NCBI GenBank assembly: GCA_948099385.1
Contig: CANUEZ040000213.1
Location: forward strand, 1,426,001-1,490,000
DNA from: Fasciola hepatica
Lineage: Eukaryota > Platyhelminthes > Trematoda > Plagiorchiida > Fasciolidae
Reading direction: 5' to 3'
Length of the DNA: 64,000 nt
The position numbers were made by a program, and so were the translations under genes. Shown here piece by piece: positions 34,423-45,855 of the stretch; position 1 is the first letter of the stretch; each line of letters opens with the position of its first letter. The notes beneath the pieces were generated by a model. It had not been told where the DNA came from. It was given only the letters and a program-made list of their open reading frames with translations, and searched no databases.

Positions 34423-34500
34423 GGTGAATGGTATGGAACTTGGGCCGAAAGAATCAAGCTAGTGTCAAATGATGGGAAAACAACCTGGGCTCACCAATTT

Positions 34501-35043
34501 TGTAGCGTACTACTCTGTCTATGTGGTACACTAAATTATTGTCAACAATATCTAAGACGACACCAGCATACTAAGATGGACGGAGGAGCGTGCGGTGATA
34601 AAAAGGCCAAAAGGGTAAGCACATTAGGAATTAAAATGAAACAAAAGGTGTGACTCAAACTCACAGTTGTTCAGTGTTCTTATGATCAGGAAATGAGCGT
34701 CGAAGAGCCGATATCCGCCAATGTCTTCAGTTCAGTTCGGTCTGACAACCATTCGTTGAACAGAACAGGATGGTATTGAGCGGAGTGGCAAGAGATGCCG
34801 TTGAAGCCTCTAAAATGTTTTGTTTCACTCAGTTAGTTCCGACCGATATAATTCCAAGACACTCCAAACCAGAAGATGAGACCGTGCCAGAATGAAAGAT
34901 TCATTTACAGCCTCTTTGTATTGCGCGGTGTTGACGTTCAAAAGGTATGTGTGTTTTACATTGAAACGTCGGTACAACAAAGGAGTGTCGCACCAAGGGA
35001 CGTTGAAAATCATGGAAAAGTCGGAAATGTACAGGTACCTACA
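34501..35043 (-). repeat. Gypsy 5' LTR (left arm)
   Basis: Mirror of 54548-55090. On the element strand the LTR is 543 bp, with ends TGTAGGTACC and GTACGCTACA. The PBS lies inside it. No second LTR is found in the window. Confidence 0.75.
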
Positions 35044-35475
35044 AACTCAAATCGGTCAACAAACAAAACTGGACTTGTGTTCTCCGATTTCCGCTACAGA
35101 TTCTCGGAAGTAGAATAAAACGAGCAGTGAATCATATGTTAGCAAAACGAAAGTGTACCACATGTCTCCGACACTGAAACCAATTCAAACCATGAGCACC
35201 GTCAAGTATAATCAGAACTTTTTCCAACATAAGCCTTACTCCCTGAATAGGCCCCAATGAGAAGCGACATATATAGAGTGATCCAGAAAATTAGTACGTA
35301 CTCGAATCGTGGCAATTTTACATCTCAATCTGACTAGGTCATCGAGAGACCTAATGGTTGATTTCCGGAGACGAGATCTGAGGAAATTTAGGCATGCTTT
35401 TCCCGAAATAATGTTGACAAAAAAAGCCACAGTTGCAACATTGCACGATTCATGTCCGGGACGATTTCAAAACTA
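35044..35475 (-). pseudogene. PLE-A 5' coding and pLTR-like remnant (left arm)
   Basis: 35044-35285 resembles the PLE-A terminal segment (9380-9600). 35236-35430 encodes, on the minus strand, CLNFLRSRLRKSTIRSLDD and VRLRCKIATIRVR, like 27600-27890. The gypsy LTR begins exactly where this PLE segment stops, so the gypsy element inserted into PLE-A. Confidence 0.55.
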
Positions 35476-35886
35476 ATCCTATTGACAATCGGGCAAACCT
35501 GAGTAGTAGTACACGTCCGCAGCAAGTTGGTTGAAGTTGAGAGTTGTAGATCAAAACCTCACCTGGGATATGCGGTCGAACACAGTGAGAATAATCCCTA
35601 TTACAGCCACTACAACGGTCTTCGGTACGTCAGCAACAATGAAGCCAGAATATGAGGAACATGAGGAAGTGACCTCGTCACAATGCGGGCGTGAAGACGA
35701 ACTATTTCAAGCAGTGCAAATGATTTACCATTTCCAGGTTTCTGACTGAGCAAGCACAGATGTTTAGCCTGTTCCTCATTCTCAACACCATAGAACGTCG
35801 ATTCTTTGCAGTTCAAAAGTGAGTAATTCACAGGGCGATTTATCTTGTAGTAGTGAAGTTGGGCAAACTGTTTAGAATCAGCTCGC

Positions 35887-35945
35887 GTAGCCTGGTGGTT
35901 GGGAGTGTGACTGACAATCATTCGCTGTGGGTTCAAATCAAAGTA
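35887..35945 (+). repeat. tRNA-like SINE fragment (left arm)
   Basis: GTAGCCTGGTGGTTGGGAG resembles an A box, and TGTGGGTTCAAATC about 25 bases later is a near-consensus B box. Only the tRNA-like head is recognised. It lies inside a 142-codon minus-strand ORF (35610-36038), which makes that ORF doubtful as a gene. Confidence 0.55.
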
Positions 35946-36031
35946 GAGCCTCAGTGGATACGTATTTCTTGTTATTCCTGTCAGGCCAGATAAAACGGCT
36001 GCGGCCATAGTTTTCAAAGGTGATACTTTAT

Positions 36032-36103
36032 ATGCCAATCAATGCAAATCTCCTGCTACTCATATTCATGGTGTTTGTTCCTGGAACACCTTGCATCGAA
36101 AAA
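36032..36103 (+). CDS. Locus a exon 1, signal peptide (left arm)
   Basis: ATG at 36032 opens MPINANLLLLIFMVFVPGTP, a classic signal peptide with a hydrophobic core of about 12 residues, then CIEK. The exon stops in phase 0 at a GTATGT donor (36104). Two downstream segments on the same strand fit in phase 0: a 27 nt candidate micro-exon (37078-37104) and a terminal exon (38516-38752). A protein made from these would be secreted and about 110 residues long, of no recognised family. The gene lies in both palindrome arms and not in the third copy. No RNA evidence is available. Confidence 0.5.
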
Positions 36104-37077
36104 GTATGTAGACGTACTCATCTTGAGTGTAGAACTCTTCTATCTAGTCATTCACGTGGAAAAAAAAGCTCAGAAGAAATCATACGGGACACGCCTTCAA
36201 ATAAAAACTGATCTGTGGGCCTGTAGTTCTGGTCGCAAAAGATTCATTGTCAGTTAAGATAAAACCCAATTAGATCTTGACGACGATAAATGATTTCTGA
36301 TGGAAATAATAAACTCAGTAATGCGCAACTATCAAAATTCCTCAACCGAGGCGATACACTTCATATTTATACACCAAATCAGTGATAATGCACATATTTC
36401 AAACTAATATTGATTGTTTTCGCCCACCATAGTGCTCTTTTGGCTTTGCTTGGGAAAGAAAAAAGAGATTTGTAGTTTCCCATTTAATTATTCATTTCAC
36501 CGAAAAAGCCATATTCAAAAAGCTTGGAACTTTAAGCCCCCTCAATCTACTACATACGAACAGATGAAATATATAAATTGTGAGATGCGAGTTTTCTACG
36601 TTCTTTCCAATGGCGAACGAAAAACATGGAAATTCACCTTGAAATGGAGCTCGATGAAACACAATTGGAATGGACAGAGCCGAACAAATTCGGAAAAGGT
36701 TCAGTAAACGTGGATTGCTTAGAGCCAAAAAGGACAAACATGGTGGATAAACAGTTTCTTTAGGCATGGCTGAAGCGTGAGTCTACTCATCAGTAAAGAT
36801 TAGCAGAAGGCTTATAGCCTAGGGCTCCAGTTTCGTGCAGCCATCCGGGAAGCTCGACTAAGGCGAGTATTGTGAGAAAAATTATCTAGGACTTACAGAA
36901 ATGTTTGCTTGGATGAAAATTACCACAGTTTATTCTTATTTCCCCATTCCCCACTCCCATACGCACAGATTTGGTTTGAACCCTGAAAATCCGCTGATTC
37001 AGATGTATAAAGCTACTGCTGACTTGACGTGATATGAAAGATCGTAAAATAATCTCTTATTTCCTTATTTCCACAAG

Positions 37078-37104
37078 GGTATAATATCTTCGGAGGAAGT
37101 CAGA
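37078..37104 (+). CDS. Locus a candidate 27 nt micro-exon (left arm)
   Basis: A pyrimidine-rich acceptor (CTTATTTCCACAAG) precedes 27 bases encoding GIISSEEVR in phase 0, followed at once by a GTAAAT donor. Length divisible by three and phase 0 on both sides match exon 1 and the terminal exon. A short match to splice consensus can arise by chance, so this is tentative. Confidence 0.35.
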
Positions 37105-38321
37105 GTAAATTCGAGAACGCCAAATGAATTGCCGGAAACTGCCTGGATTGATTTCGGGACCACATGGTCTGAAGCCCGCGGTGATTTCCACTTGACCGGT
37201 GCTGTTCACGTGTTTTCTCCAAAGTTATACCCAGTGCTCCATCCAAACCCTCAAACCAGAAAATTATGAAACTAATTTTAATTGTTTATCGATTTGTCCC
37301 CAGTTACGTGGTGTTTTTTTGTCCGCCTTTGTTGCCCAACCATGGTGAATGCACAGGTAGACAGAAGAAATCCATCACTTGCGACAGTAATTAGGCAGAG
37401 TTCGGCATAAATTCAATTGAGCCATTTTAATGGAACAACGGTATGTCATCAGTAGTGCAGATATTGTTGTCCCCTGTTAGGGTGCTGCAAGGATACCCCA
37501 AAGCGGTCTTGGTAACAGTTAAGTCTCCGTTTGTGTGACCTACAGTGTACTCGCATCCCGCGTTATCCGCCTTGCAAGTCAAGTAACACGTTCACGTATT
37601 TTTTTGTCCGTGCAAGTGATTTGCTTCAGTGATTGTCTTCATTTTGGAACTACTCGTTGGCCTGGCTCAGCAGTCAATCTGTCATCGACCTGCATGCTAA
37701 CTCAGTCCCAAATCATTGGAACAAATTAGCTTGTGTGCTTGTTATGGTTCTATCATGCTCTAGGCCTCCAAGATAAAACGCTTGAGGTGGACTAAGAATA
37801 GGTCCTTCTATGTCACACACCCTCTCCCAACTCACCCACTCACTAATCTGTAGGGTAAATTGATTCACATGAAACTCATCGAAGCTTGACTCGACTAAAT
37901 AGTCTACTTTCAAAAGCAGCCCGATGCATGGTACTGGCGATTAGGAGCGGCAGTTTCGTTTCAGGTGCACAGGGATGGACATTATTATAACCCATGAATC
38001 ACATTTGGTGCAATAAGAGGTTGGTTGCTTGTCTTTATTTGGCAGATCAATATTCTTGAAATGATTTAAGTCAAGGTGGGCCCATCACACTATCATAAGT
38101 CAAGGAGTGGCGGGCAGTTCCGTAATTACAGTCTAGGTTTGCCTATAAATTAATCTGACTTGCTTTCTAGTTCCTTAGTCAAGTGAACGCACAAAGCAAA
38201 CATTTCATTTTATCTAGTTCAATCAGTAGCAATTAGATGCTCTCTTAGTTCAAATACTTTTGGATTCATCCTTGCGACCCTTTTTGAACAAGTAACGTCC
38301 AAGTGAATGAGTATTCTCTCA

Positions 38322-38392
38322 TAGCTCTGTTGGTAAAAGGCACACCATACTTACGATCGGTTCGCACGCGTGTTGGGCTCAAATTTATTCAA
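38322..38392 (+). repeat. tRNA-like SINE head (left arm)
   Basis: A box TAGCTCTGTTGGTAAAAGGC (38322-38341) and a B-box-like GTTGGGCTCAAATTT (about 38372-38386) at tRNA spacing. The intervening arm and acceptor stem are decayed. Confidence 0.55.
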
Positions 38393-38515
38393 GGCTGAAC
38401 AGTTTGAACTTTTGATTCACAAAGGATTTTTCCATACACTTGGTTTCTCTCTCTCCACGAATACATCTACGTAATATATTTTTGCTTTTTGCTTTCTTTT
38501 TTATTTATTATACAG

Positions 38516-38752
38516 CAAAGTACATCAATTCAGGGGGGGGACACTGTCAGTGAAAAGCTACCAAAAGGGGAAGTGTTCCGCGGGGCAGAAGATTCGGAGG
38601 CCCCTAAAACAGATTTAATTCTTGACAGCAACCGTGAGTTGTGCGTACGACCGCAGGCCAGAAGTTCATTTCAAAAAAACACGTACAAACGTGTGCGTCG
38701 TACCAGACTTTCCGTACACTCTTTCCTAGTATTAAAGCGATACTTGCGTTGA
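38516..38752 (+). CDS. Locus a terminal exon (left arm)
   Basis: A strong acceptor (TTTATTTATTATACAG, ending 38515) starts an exon open in phase 0 for 78 codons to TGA 38750-38752. The peptide begins QSTSIQGGDTVSEKLP, has an acidic middle (GAEDSEAPKTD) and a very basic C-terminus (KNTYKRVRRTRLS, KRYLR). A run of eight G near 38533 encodes part of the start. The right arm has ten G at the same place, which shifts the frame there. No family is recognised. Confidence 0.45.
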   Translation, partial: QSTSIQGGDTVSEKLPKGEVFRGAEDSEAPKTDLILDSNRELCVRPQARSSFQKNTYKRVRRTRLSVHSFLVLKRYLR

Positions 38753-38800
38753 GGTTGTCTGCTTCGCATCAGAAGTTTGGATTTCAATGTTTTTTATGTT

Positions 38801-38925
38801 TCAGTCGGTTGTAGCTCAGGCTGTTGGTTATCATGAAGTTCTGATCACTGAGCTTGGCGTATAGGTCGCAAACATTTCATCACCAGTCGGGGTAGCATCG
38901 TCAGTGCACGTGCTCTGTTGGTAGT
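38801..38925 (+). repeat. Dispersed repeat with tRNA-like head (left arm)
   Basis: Begins GTTGTAGCTCAGGCTGTTGG, which resembles a tRNA A box, and continues with GATCACTGAGCTTGG and GCAAACATTTCATCACC. A decayed relative is at 31155-31290, and the block at 9190-9260 / 57225-57290 shares the TTTCATCA(T/C)CA-G core. Probably a SINE or a LINE 3' end. Confidence 0.45.
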
Positions 38926-39947
38926 GACCTTTTGGATTTAAACAGACTGTTGCCGTTGAATCCGTTCGAAATACGTCTAGTAGGCCGTTACCGCATATCA
39001 GAATCTTGGCTAGGATGCACCTTATCATTGGCATCAGCGATTCGGCATCACCAAGAACCTGATCGGAGAGACAAATAGTATTGCGCAGAACAACTTTACA
39101 AGCTTGTTACAGTCCACTTGGCCTGTATCAACATTTGTGAGACAAAACAAACTTCGCTGCAGGACAAACCAACGTCCTCTCTTCAGTGTAATAAGTTGAA
39201 CTTCTATCTGGAGAGTTTATCCGAAGGATATCTTTGCGGAAGATGTTGTTTAGTATTTTAAAAATGTATCAAAATAATAACAATACAGGAAGTCGCTGTG
39301 CACCAAATTTTTAGAGAATAAAACATGATGGAAAAGTATAATTGTCCGACTTACAGTCGATGTTATCCACTAGTTAAATGAAGTAAACTTATGCAAATGG
39401 AAGATAACGGTTAACTTGATAACTGAGGGACTGATTGAGTCATTGATAGCATATTGGTTTGATTGTTTTGTTGATTGATTACCCAATGTGGGCGCTTCCT
39501 AGTGACGTTAAATGAGGTTGGAATTTCGTAAACATTGTCTAATAAATCAAGACCGTGCTGGGGTTGAGTGCCCCAATTTCCGAGATCTTCTACTGAGGTT
39601 AATTCAATAAAAAGTCTTGTTTATCTGGCTAACTAAACTATTTTGAAAATTTCTAGTCAAACACGTTCAGATCAGTTTAAATTTATTGAAAGTCTGAACA
39701 TTTTTATTTCTAGTAAACATTCTGCACTGGCACACCAAAAGTTACTTTACGTGATCTACTTCTTTCCTTACTCACCCACTTTTCTCTTCCGTCAACAGAC
39801 CAAATGTTTTTCGGACCCTTTCTTGTGACCACCCAGCCCAGCTGAACACGAAGACAGTTGGAAAATACAAGTATCCAATGAAACTCAGTGTTGTTTAATC
39901 AGCTTGGGTTTAAGGTACAAGAAACATTTTCAGACGAAGCGACCAAA

Positions 39948-40055
39948 CCTGTAAATAAATGAAAACTCAGTTTTACACTGAAAATCAACTTACGCATTAG
40001 CAGTGGTTTGTTGGACAAACAGTAAACTGCAAAAAAGAAGAAAATCGCTGTCCAT
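39948..40055 (-). CDS. Locus c exon 1, signal peptide (left arm)
   Basis: Mirror of 49534-49641. The minus strand ATG at 40055 opens MDSDFLLFCSLLFVQQTTAN followed by Ala, then a GTAAGT donor. See the right-arm entry for splice alternatives. Confidence 0.45.
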
Positions 40056-41664
40056 TCACTCACAAATATATCTACGCGAAAAGCTAGTTCTGTGTACGAA
40101 GAGAAAAACAAATGAGCATTTGCCATTTGATTCGCGAACACACTTCAATGTTTGACAGCTTCGAGTTCATCCGAATGGCTGCCACGGCGGACTTGTTATA
40201 TTCCTGCTCCAAATTTCACAGTAAGGGTCAGTGGTTCTTTTTTATCCACTTCATAATCTATTTTGATTAAGCCATCTGACCTTTGCTCTTCATTCATCTG
40301 CAGACTAGAATTAAAACTCATATCTATCAACTAAAATCGTAAAACTATTCAGACTGCAACAAAAATCAAGCAACTTCGGATGATGGTGTGCTAGCTGATA
40401 ATTTACCGACAGTCTGTTTACCGGTATTTCTCTCTTGGTTTTCATGAATACATCTAACATAAGACGTTCCCACCTTGCCTCATGGGCGATGGGTTATCGA
40501 TTGTTTCCTCACATCTTTTTTCAGCATGTTTTTACGTTGTGTACAAGTCACCCATCACCAACACCATCATCGTTATGGTCTACAGAGAATTTCCCAAGAT
40601 CATCTTGTGTCATATTTTGTTGAGTTTATTGCCCAAAAGTAGATTTGTAGCTGTCTCACTCACTGTTATATTTCGCGCTGATATAGTTTGTCTTTGACAA
40701 ACAAAAATACACAATTGAACCTGGGGTTTGATCAAAATCTGCCACCATCCACCGGTTTGTGCTAGAAGTAGGGATGAGAAATTCGTGGGGGTAAGACCGA
40801 GACACAAAGAAAATTTCTGACTTCGAAAAGTGTTTGGAAGTAGACGACGTTGAGTAGGTTGTTTTTTGGTGCTTGGATTTTGGAAATTCTCCAGGATAGG
40901 CCATCAGAAATCCACACAAATGCAGATTTTCAAGAGGTAGTTTGACCCCTCTGTAGTATATGGAACATGTGTTCATCACTTCGTTACCCAAAAGAGGCAA
41001 AATCTTATGAAAATGCATGATTTAGTTGGAAATACGACATCTGAGTCATTTCAGATAAGTACCAACTCCTTTACTAGATTGGTTCTAATTGAATAGGAAA
41101 CAAATCTTTTGGACGAACAGGAGTTGTGGAATATTTGTTCAATTTCATGGGTACCTCAGCAGACCTAGTACTTCAAAGGCAAACAGAAACGCTCTTGGCA
41201 AATAAGATATTCGTTTTTACACCAAGAACACTCTGGTATCTTCACCGCGTATACATCAGTCAAAATAGCGGGAATAATATTTCTTCGGTGAAGCAAACAT
41301 GACTAATGAGTTAATACCATATGGACCTGAAAGGATTCCACCACCACGGATGATGATAATGGTAGTGCAGGTTCAGTTGGCTCCTCTGCCCTACCACGAG
41401 TACAAGCTCATGCACCAGTTGACACCCAATGACATAAGACTATAAAATCTACTGATTTTAAACCTAATTTATGAAAGCTTATGTGAGGGTATGGGCTGAC
41501 TCATGGTCGATAGCAAGCCATGTCCCGTCAGTAATCGGCATGTCAGCGTATGGTCGGAATCCAAGTCAGTGCTTGTGCCAGCGGATGCTCGAATGACAAT
41601 GCAGCGAATCGATGAGACGCGAACGGATTCCCGTCAAATGGCAGCTGGTCGTGTGATCAATCAA

Positions 41665-41732
41665 CCAATAAGAGGACAGGCTACTTATGCGTTGCAACGA
41701 CTGACGTCAATGATTGTTTCTTCCTATATAAA
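41665..41732 (+). promoter_or_regulatory. CCAAT-CRE-TATA promoter-like cluster (left arm)
   Basis: CCAAT (41665-41669), TGACGTCA (41702-41709) and TATATAAA (41725-41732) lie on the plus strand. The CRE is 16 bases from the TATA box. Transcription would run towards locus b from its 3' side, antisense. A host gene first exon downstream was not identified. Confidence 0.4.
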
Positions 41733-41889
41733 CGATGTGTTTCTAGCTGATAAAATAAGATGATTCGTAAGCGGAATAGACTTCTCACTAGAGCTGGTGG
41801 GACGGAACGAAACAGCTTACTCTCTATAACCACGACTTTAGATAATTAGAAGATCCATGGATAATTCTGTGTCACTGTTAAGTACTTAC

Positions 41890-42256
41890 AACACATTTCA
41901 TTGATGCACCTTTTGATTGAGGGCTTGAATTTAGAGTTTCTATTTCCAAGTCTTTAGCACGACGACCTTGCTCAAACAAAACTCAGAACGTTTGGATATA
42001 CCCTAGGGAATAATGATTTCGATCACTGATAGGTGCGTATCCTTTCTCATTTAAGGAGAACTTATTCAGCGTGGAAAGCAAACATTTCACAGACAAACTA
42101 GTTTACAATTTGTCCTGCAGGTTCACAACAGTTTACCATTTATAAAATAAATCATTTTCAGTTTAAGGAAATTGCACTCGGGTTTATGAACATACCTCTT
42201 GGAATATGACTGTTTAGCTCTAAACCGAGGACCAGAAAGAGAACAGCGACTGACAT
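41890..42256 (-). CDS. Locus b, secreted peptide gene (left arm, exons 1-2)
   Basis: On the minus strand exon 1 is 42256-42196 (signal peptide, GTATGT donor, phase 1) and exon 2 is 41966-41890 (ends at GTAAGT, phase 0). The sequence agrees with the right-arm and third copies. Locus b genes of the two arms point towards each other's flanks, away from the palindrome centre. Confidence 0.55.
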
Positions 42257-42501
42257 GTTTGCTCAGCAAGTTTGAAACTGACAAGAAGGATGATAATATT
42301 ATTAAATTTATTTTGCTTAATATATTCCGCTATAACGAGCGTATCCAATAGAATCGTGTGTGCGAATAATCACGTGAACGATAACGGAACGAATGATGTT
42401 TGCCGGTAGATCGTCTAACGACACACTCCGTTCAAAATGATCCAGGAAAGTGCAGTTCCTCTGCCGTAGATTTATGAAATTTTCACCTTCGTTTTTCAAG
42501 C

Positions 42502-42508
42502 TTTTATA
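42502..42508 (-). promoter_or_regulatory. TATA box of locus b (left arm)
   Basis: TATAAAA on the minus strand about 250 bases before the locus b ATG; identical to the other two copies. Confidence 0.45.
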
Positions 42509-43734
42509 GTAAACACTTGTACACACCCACACCCGTATTACCGAACGAATAGCATCGGACTGTTCAACCCACTGCTCGGGTCATCGTGATTAATCCATCA
42601 CGTACTGAACAACTCATTTCGCCCAAATCATTTGTTTTGATTTCTGCACTCTCATCGAATCATTCGAACTAATAAATTTTCCATTTATTTGAAGTATTAG
42701 AAAACTCTGTCTAGGATACCGGGAATCAATTCTATCACAATCTCAATGAAAATTTCCATTGATTCATGAAAACTCATGCTGCACAAAGAAAATTATTTTC
42801 ACTTCATCCTTTAGGCATTTACTACGTAGTACGGAGTAACTGGGAATACATATAGTTCTAGATAACAGAGTTGAATAAACATGCAATAAGTCCGGGGTCT
42901 TTACTACATACTAAAATCTAATGATCCTTTTCAACTTTGGTGTGAAATTATATGTGAATTGTGTGACCAGTAAGAAGGAATAGACATGTGTTAAAGTTGG
43001 GTGCGTGAAATGTCATAAGATTGATGAGTTTGACAATAGAAAGTACAGAGGGAAACTCTTGTTATGGCCACGGAAACAACAACAACGATTCCACAAGACC
43101 GTCCCACGAAACTGTTATTGTTGTTGCCGTGGCTCTCACCTTCGAACTTCTACGGCTTCTGCCATCAAGCGTAACTGCCTACGTGGTCGTTTGCTGTGAA
43201 CTGCACAAGTGGTCAGGACCGTCACCGAATCGATTGGCTGTCTACTATCAAACAAGTGTTGCAAGATTGTGTCTTTGATAGTGTGAACTGTTCCCTTGCG
43301 AAGAAGGATAGGAAAATGTCCTTCTGTCTCTGGGAACGACAAACATACCTGTCCACGGGATTATTGTTTGAATGAGTGCAAAAGTAATTACAACTGGTTC
43401 CTGGGCCCGTGAATAGTTCGCAAATTCGCCTACTTCAATAATTACAAATATTCGTTTCTGTGTGCAACCTTATTTTTTTCCTTTGGGTAAATAAGATTTG
43501 TCGTTTACACGGACTTCAACATTTATTCTTCTTCTACATAGAAATTTCATATTCCCGGAGCCGTCTCAGATTTCTACATGAGTTTTCGCATCGAATGCAT
43601 CACGTCACTGGCGGATGATCTCTTATTTATGGTTATCTTTGGTTCATTGTTTCGACTTTAAGCGCTTCTGTTTACCATCTGATATAAAAGGAGTGGCCAC
43701 TTTTGAAGTAATCATAATTTTGTTGATATACTAG

Positions 43735-44148
43735 TGCTCCGTATTAACCCACTTCCACCTGAACAGATGCGTTGGGATATCTAGTCTCACAGTGACTTTA
43801 CAATAAATCACAGGTCTTTCACATCTACTATGGGGCTGGTTTTACTCTATAAGCAAAAGTATCAATAAGACCTATGAAATCCATTCGCTGTTCGAACAGG
43901 TTCGTGATAGAAAATCTGTTAGGCTCTGCCCACCTGTCTGATCTGGGTAGCCTGTGTACTCTGTCAGCATGACGAACTAAGTCTTATTGACTGATTCGGG
44001 GAACAGAACTTTGGTTGTTTCGTAAGACATGTTTCACCATTATTTTAATGACCCGGTGCTTTTGAACAAACTTATTGTCACCCCGGGAGCAACAAATAAA
44101 ATTATGCTGCCAATCCCGATAAACGGCTGATTTTAACCTTACAGCCGG
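43735..44148 (-). repeat. Segment F at the left inner edge of the palindrome
   Basis: Inverted copy of segment F. Its end (44126-44148) carries the inverted-repeat end seen at 20272-20296, abutting repeat E. Confidence 0.75.
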
Positions 44149-45440
44149 ATTTCTGAACGTAATTTGTGAAGTAACGATAGGCTGTAAAATGAATTCGACT
44201 ACTCTAAACTGAGGTCAGTAGTTTCGGCTTTTGCTGAAGGTGTAAAATAACTCTACCATTGATCCCGACAGGTATAATTGAATACTCGCTGAGTTTGAGC
44301 TTTTATTTGTATTTTCTGCTTTCTCATCTTGTGTGGGCTCTTATCATTTATTTCTAGAGTAAAATTCGTTTGCGGATTTAGTCTTGTAAGTATGTTCCTC
44401 CGAAAGACTTATGAATAAACTGTGTGGAGCAGACCCCAAAGATACAGACGGCCAATACACTTACAAAGAGAGCGTTGGCAGTATTTGACCCGAGTCGAAT
44501 CATCACAGGTATGTGAATTGCCGGGTCATAGCAGAATGTTTTTTTACAATGAAATATGAGCTTTTCTGATCCACTAGTTAGTGGTTTATACTTCTCGGGT
44601 GTGAACTGCTAACGACCGAGTTCTACGCGTAACGGTTGACCTTTCCCAACTGAACCTTGTCTATTCATTAGATATGGGCTTAGGGCTATTTCACGAAAAT
44701 CTCACAGTCAAACTGGTGTATGACGCTCCAGTAGTTCTCAAGGGCAATGTCAAGTGGGTTCTCCATACGATGGTGTTGATATGATCGGGATTTTGAGACC
44801 TCAGAACTGCCGTATACAAGTGTGGAACTCATAATGCTGCATCTTTGATTCAAGTTTCATTTAGGATTCAAAGCATCTGAAGTGCAGCTGATAGCGAAAC
44901 AGCTGTGAAATTCTTTCGTGGAGTTCCAGTGGGTAATAAGCGTTGACACTAGATGCTGAATCTTATCGTATAAGAGAAACTAGCAAAGTATCACATGGAT
45001 AATTTTTACATGGTCGGACTGATAACTGAGAGTTAGTATCACAATAATTTAAGGCACGTCTTCATCGCTCAAGTTATACTTCCGAATACCAGTGAAGTGC
45101 AACTGGGAGAAAGCACTATTTGAAGGCCGCTCTTTTAGGAGTGTCTTGCTTTTTTCATTCGAAAACATGACTCATGTCATTCATTGAAACGATTCAGGAT
45201 AGAAAACGAGGTTGTTTTTGTGTTTTATACAAGGTTTATTTACATCACGTTGTATAAATCAAGCATACAAAAGCCATTCTTGTTTCGTTTTTCCCGTGTT
45301 AACTGACTTTTCTGAATTTTTATAATGAGCTACAATGAGGTAAGACGTTCACTAACAGAGTCGTAAATAATGAAGGCGGTGGATCGAGGACCTGCAGGGA
45401 TGGTTTTGTGAGTTGTTCACCCTAGAAGAGATCCATTTCT
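44149..45440 (+). repeat. Repeat E as palindrome spacer
   Basis: The 1292 bp non-palindromic centre of the inner inverted repeat, homologous to 20297-21620. It has no supportable gene. The asymmetry means the arms are joined through a unique spacer rather than fused end to end. Confidence 0.88.
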
Positions 45441-45855
45441 CCGGCTGTAAGGTTAAAATCAGCCGTCTATCGGGATTGGTAGCATAATTTTATTTGTTGC
45501 TCCCGGGGTGACAATAAGTTTGTTCAAAAACACCGGGTCATTAAAATAATGGTGAAATATGTCCTACGAAACAACCAAAGTTCTGTTCCCCGAATCAGTC
45601 AATAAGACTTAGTTCGTCATGCTGACAGAGTACACAGGCTACCCAGATCAGACAGGTGGGCAGAGCCTAACAGATTTTCTATCACGAACCTGTTCGAACA
45701 GCGAATGGATTTCATAGGTCTTATTGATACTTTTGCTTATAGAGTAAAACCAGCCCCATAGTAGATGTGAAAGACCTGTGATTTATTGTAAAGTCACTGT
45801 GAGACTAGATATCCCAACGCATCTGTTCAGGTGGAAGTGGGTTAATACGGAGCAC
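45441..45855 (+). repeat. Segment F at the right inner edge of the palindrome
   Basis: Begins with the CCGGCTGTAAGG inverted-repeat end and matches 21621-22040. The second end is absent, so this is a truncated form of the 455 bp segment at 19842. Confidence 0.75.

Larger units (their letters stand above)
32104..44148 (+). repeat. Inner palindrome, left arm
   Basis: Reverse complement of 45441-57485. Paired positions sum to 89589-89592 along the whole arm, so net indels total only about 3 bases over 12 kb. Scattered single-base differences are visible. The outer edge lies just after a tRNA-like A-box sequence (32058-32077, TAGTTCAGCTGGTTGAGAGC). The inner edge is the start of repeat E. The arm holds PLE-A remnants, a truncated gypsy element and loci a, c and b. 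Confidence 0.93.

Noticed and set aside
35610..36038. 142-codon minus-strand ORF, repeated at 53554-53982
   Set aside because: It overlaps a tRNA-like SINE fragment and the signal-peptide exon of locus a on the other strand. No domain, and identity between arms is expected from the recent duplication.
41503..41763. 86-codon ORF with ATG, present in three copies
   Set aside because: Contains the CCAAT/CRE/TATA cluster and no domain. Preserved only because the copies are nearly identical, so there is no evidence of selection.
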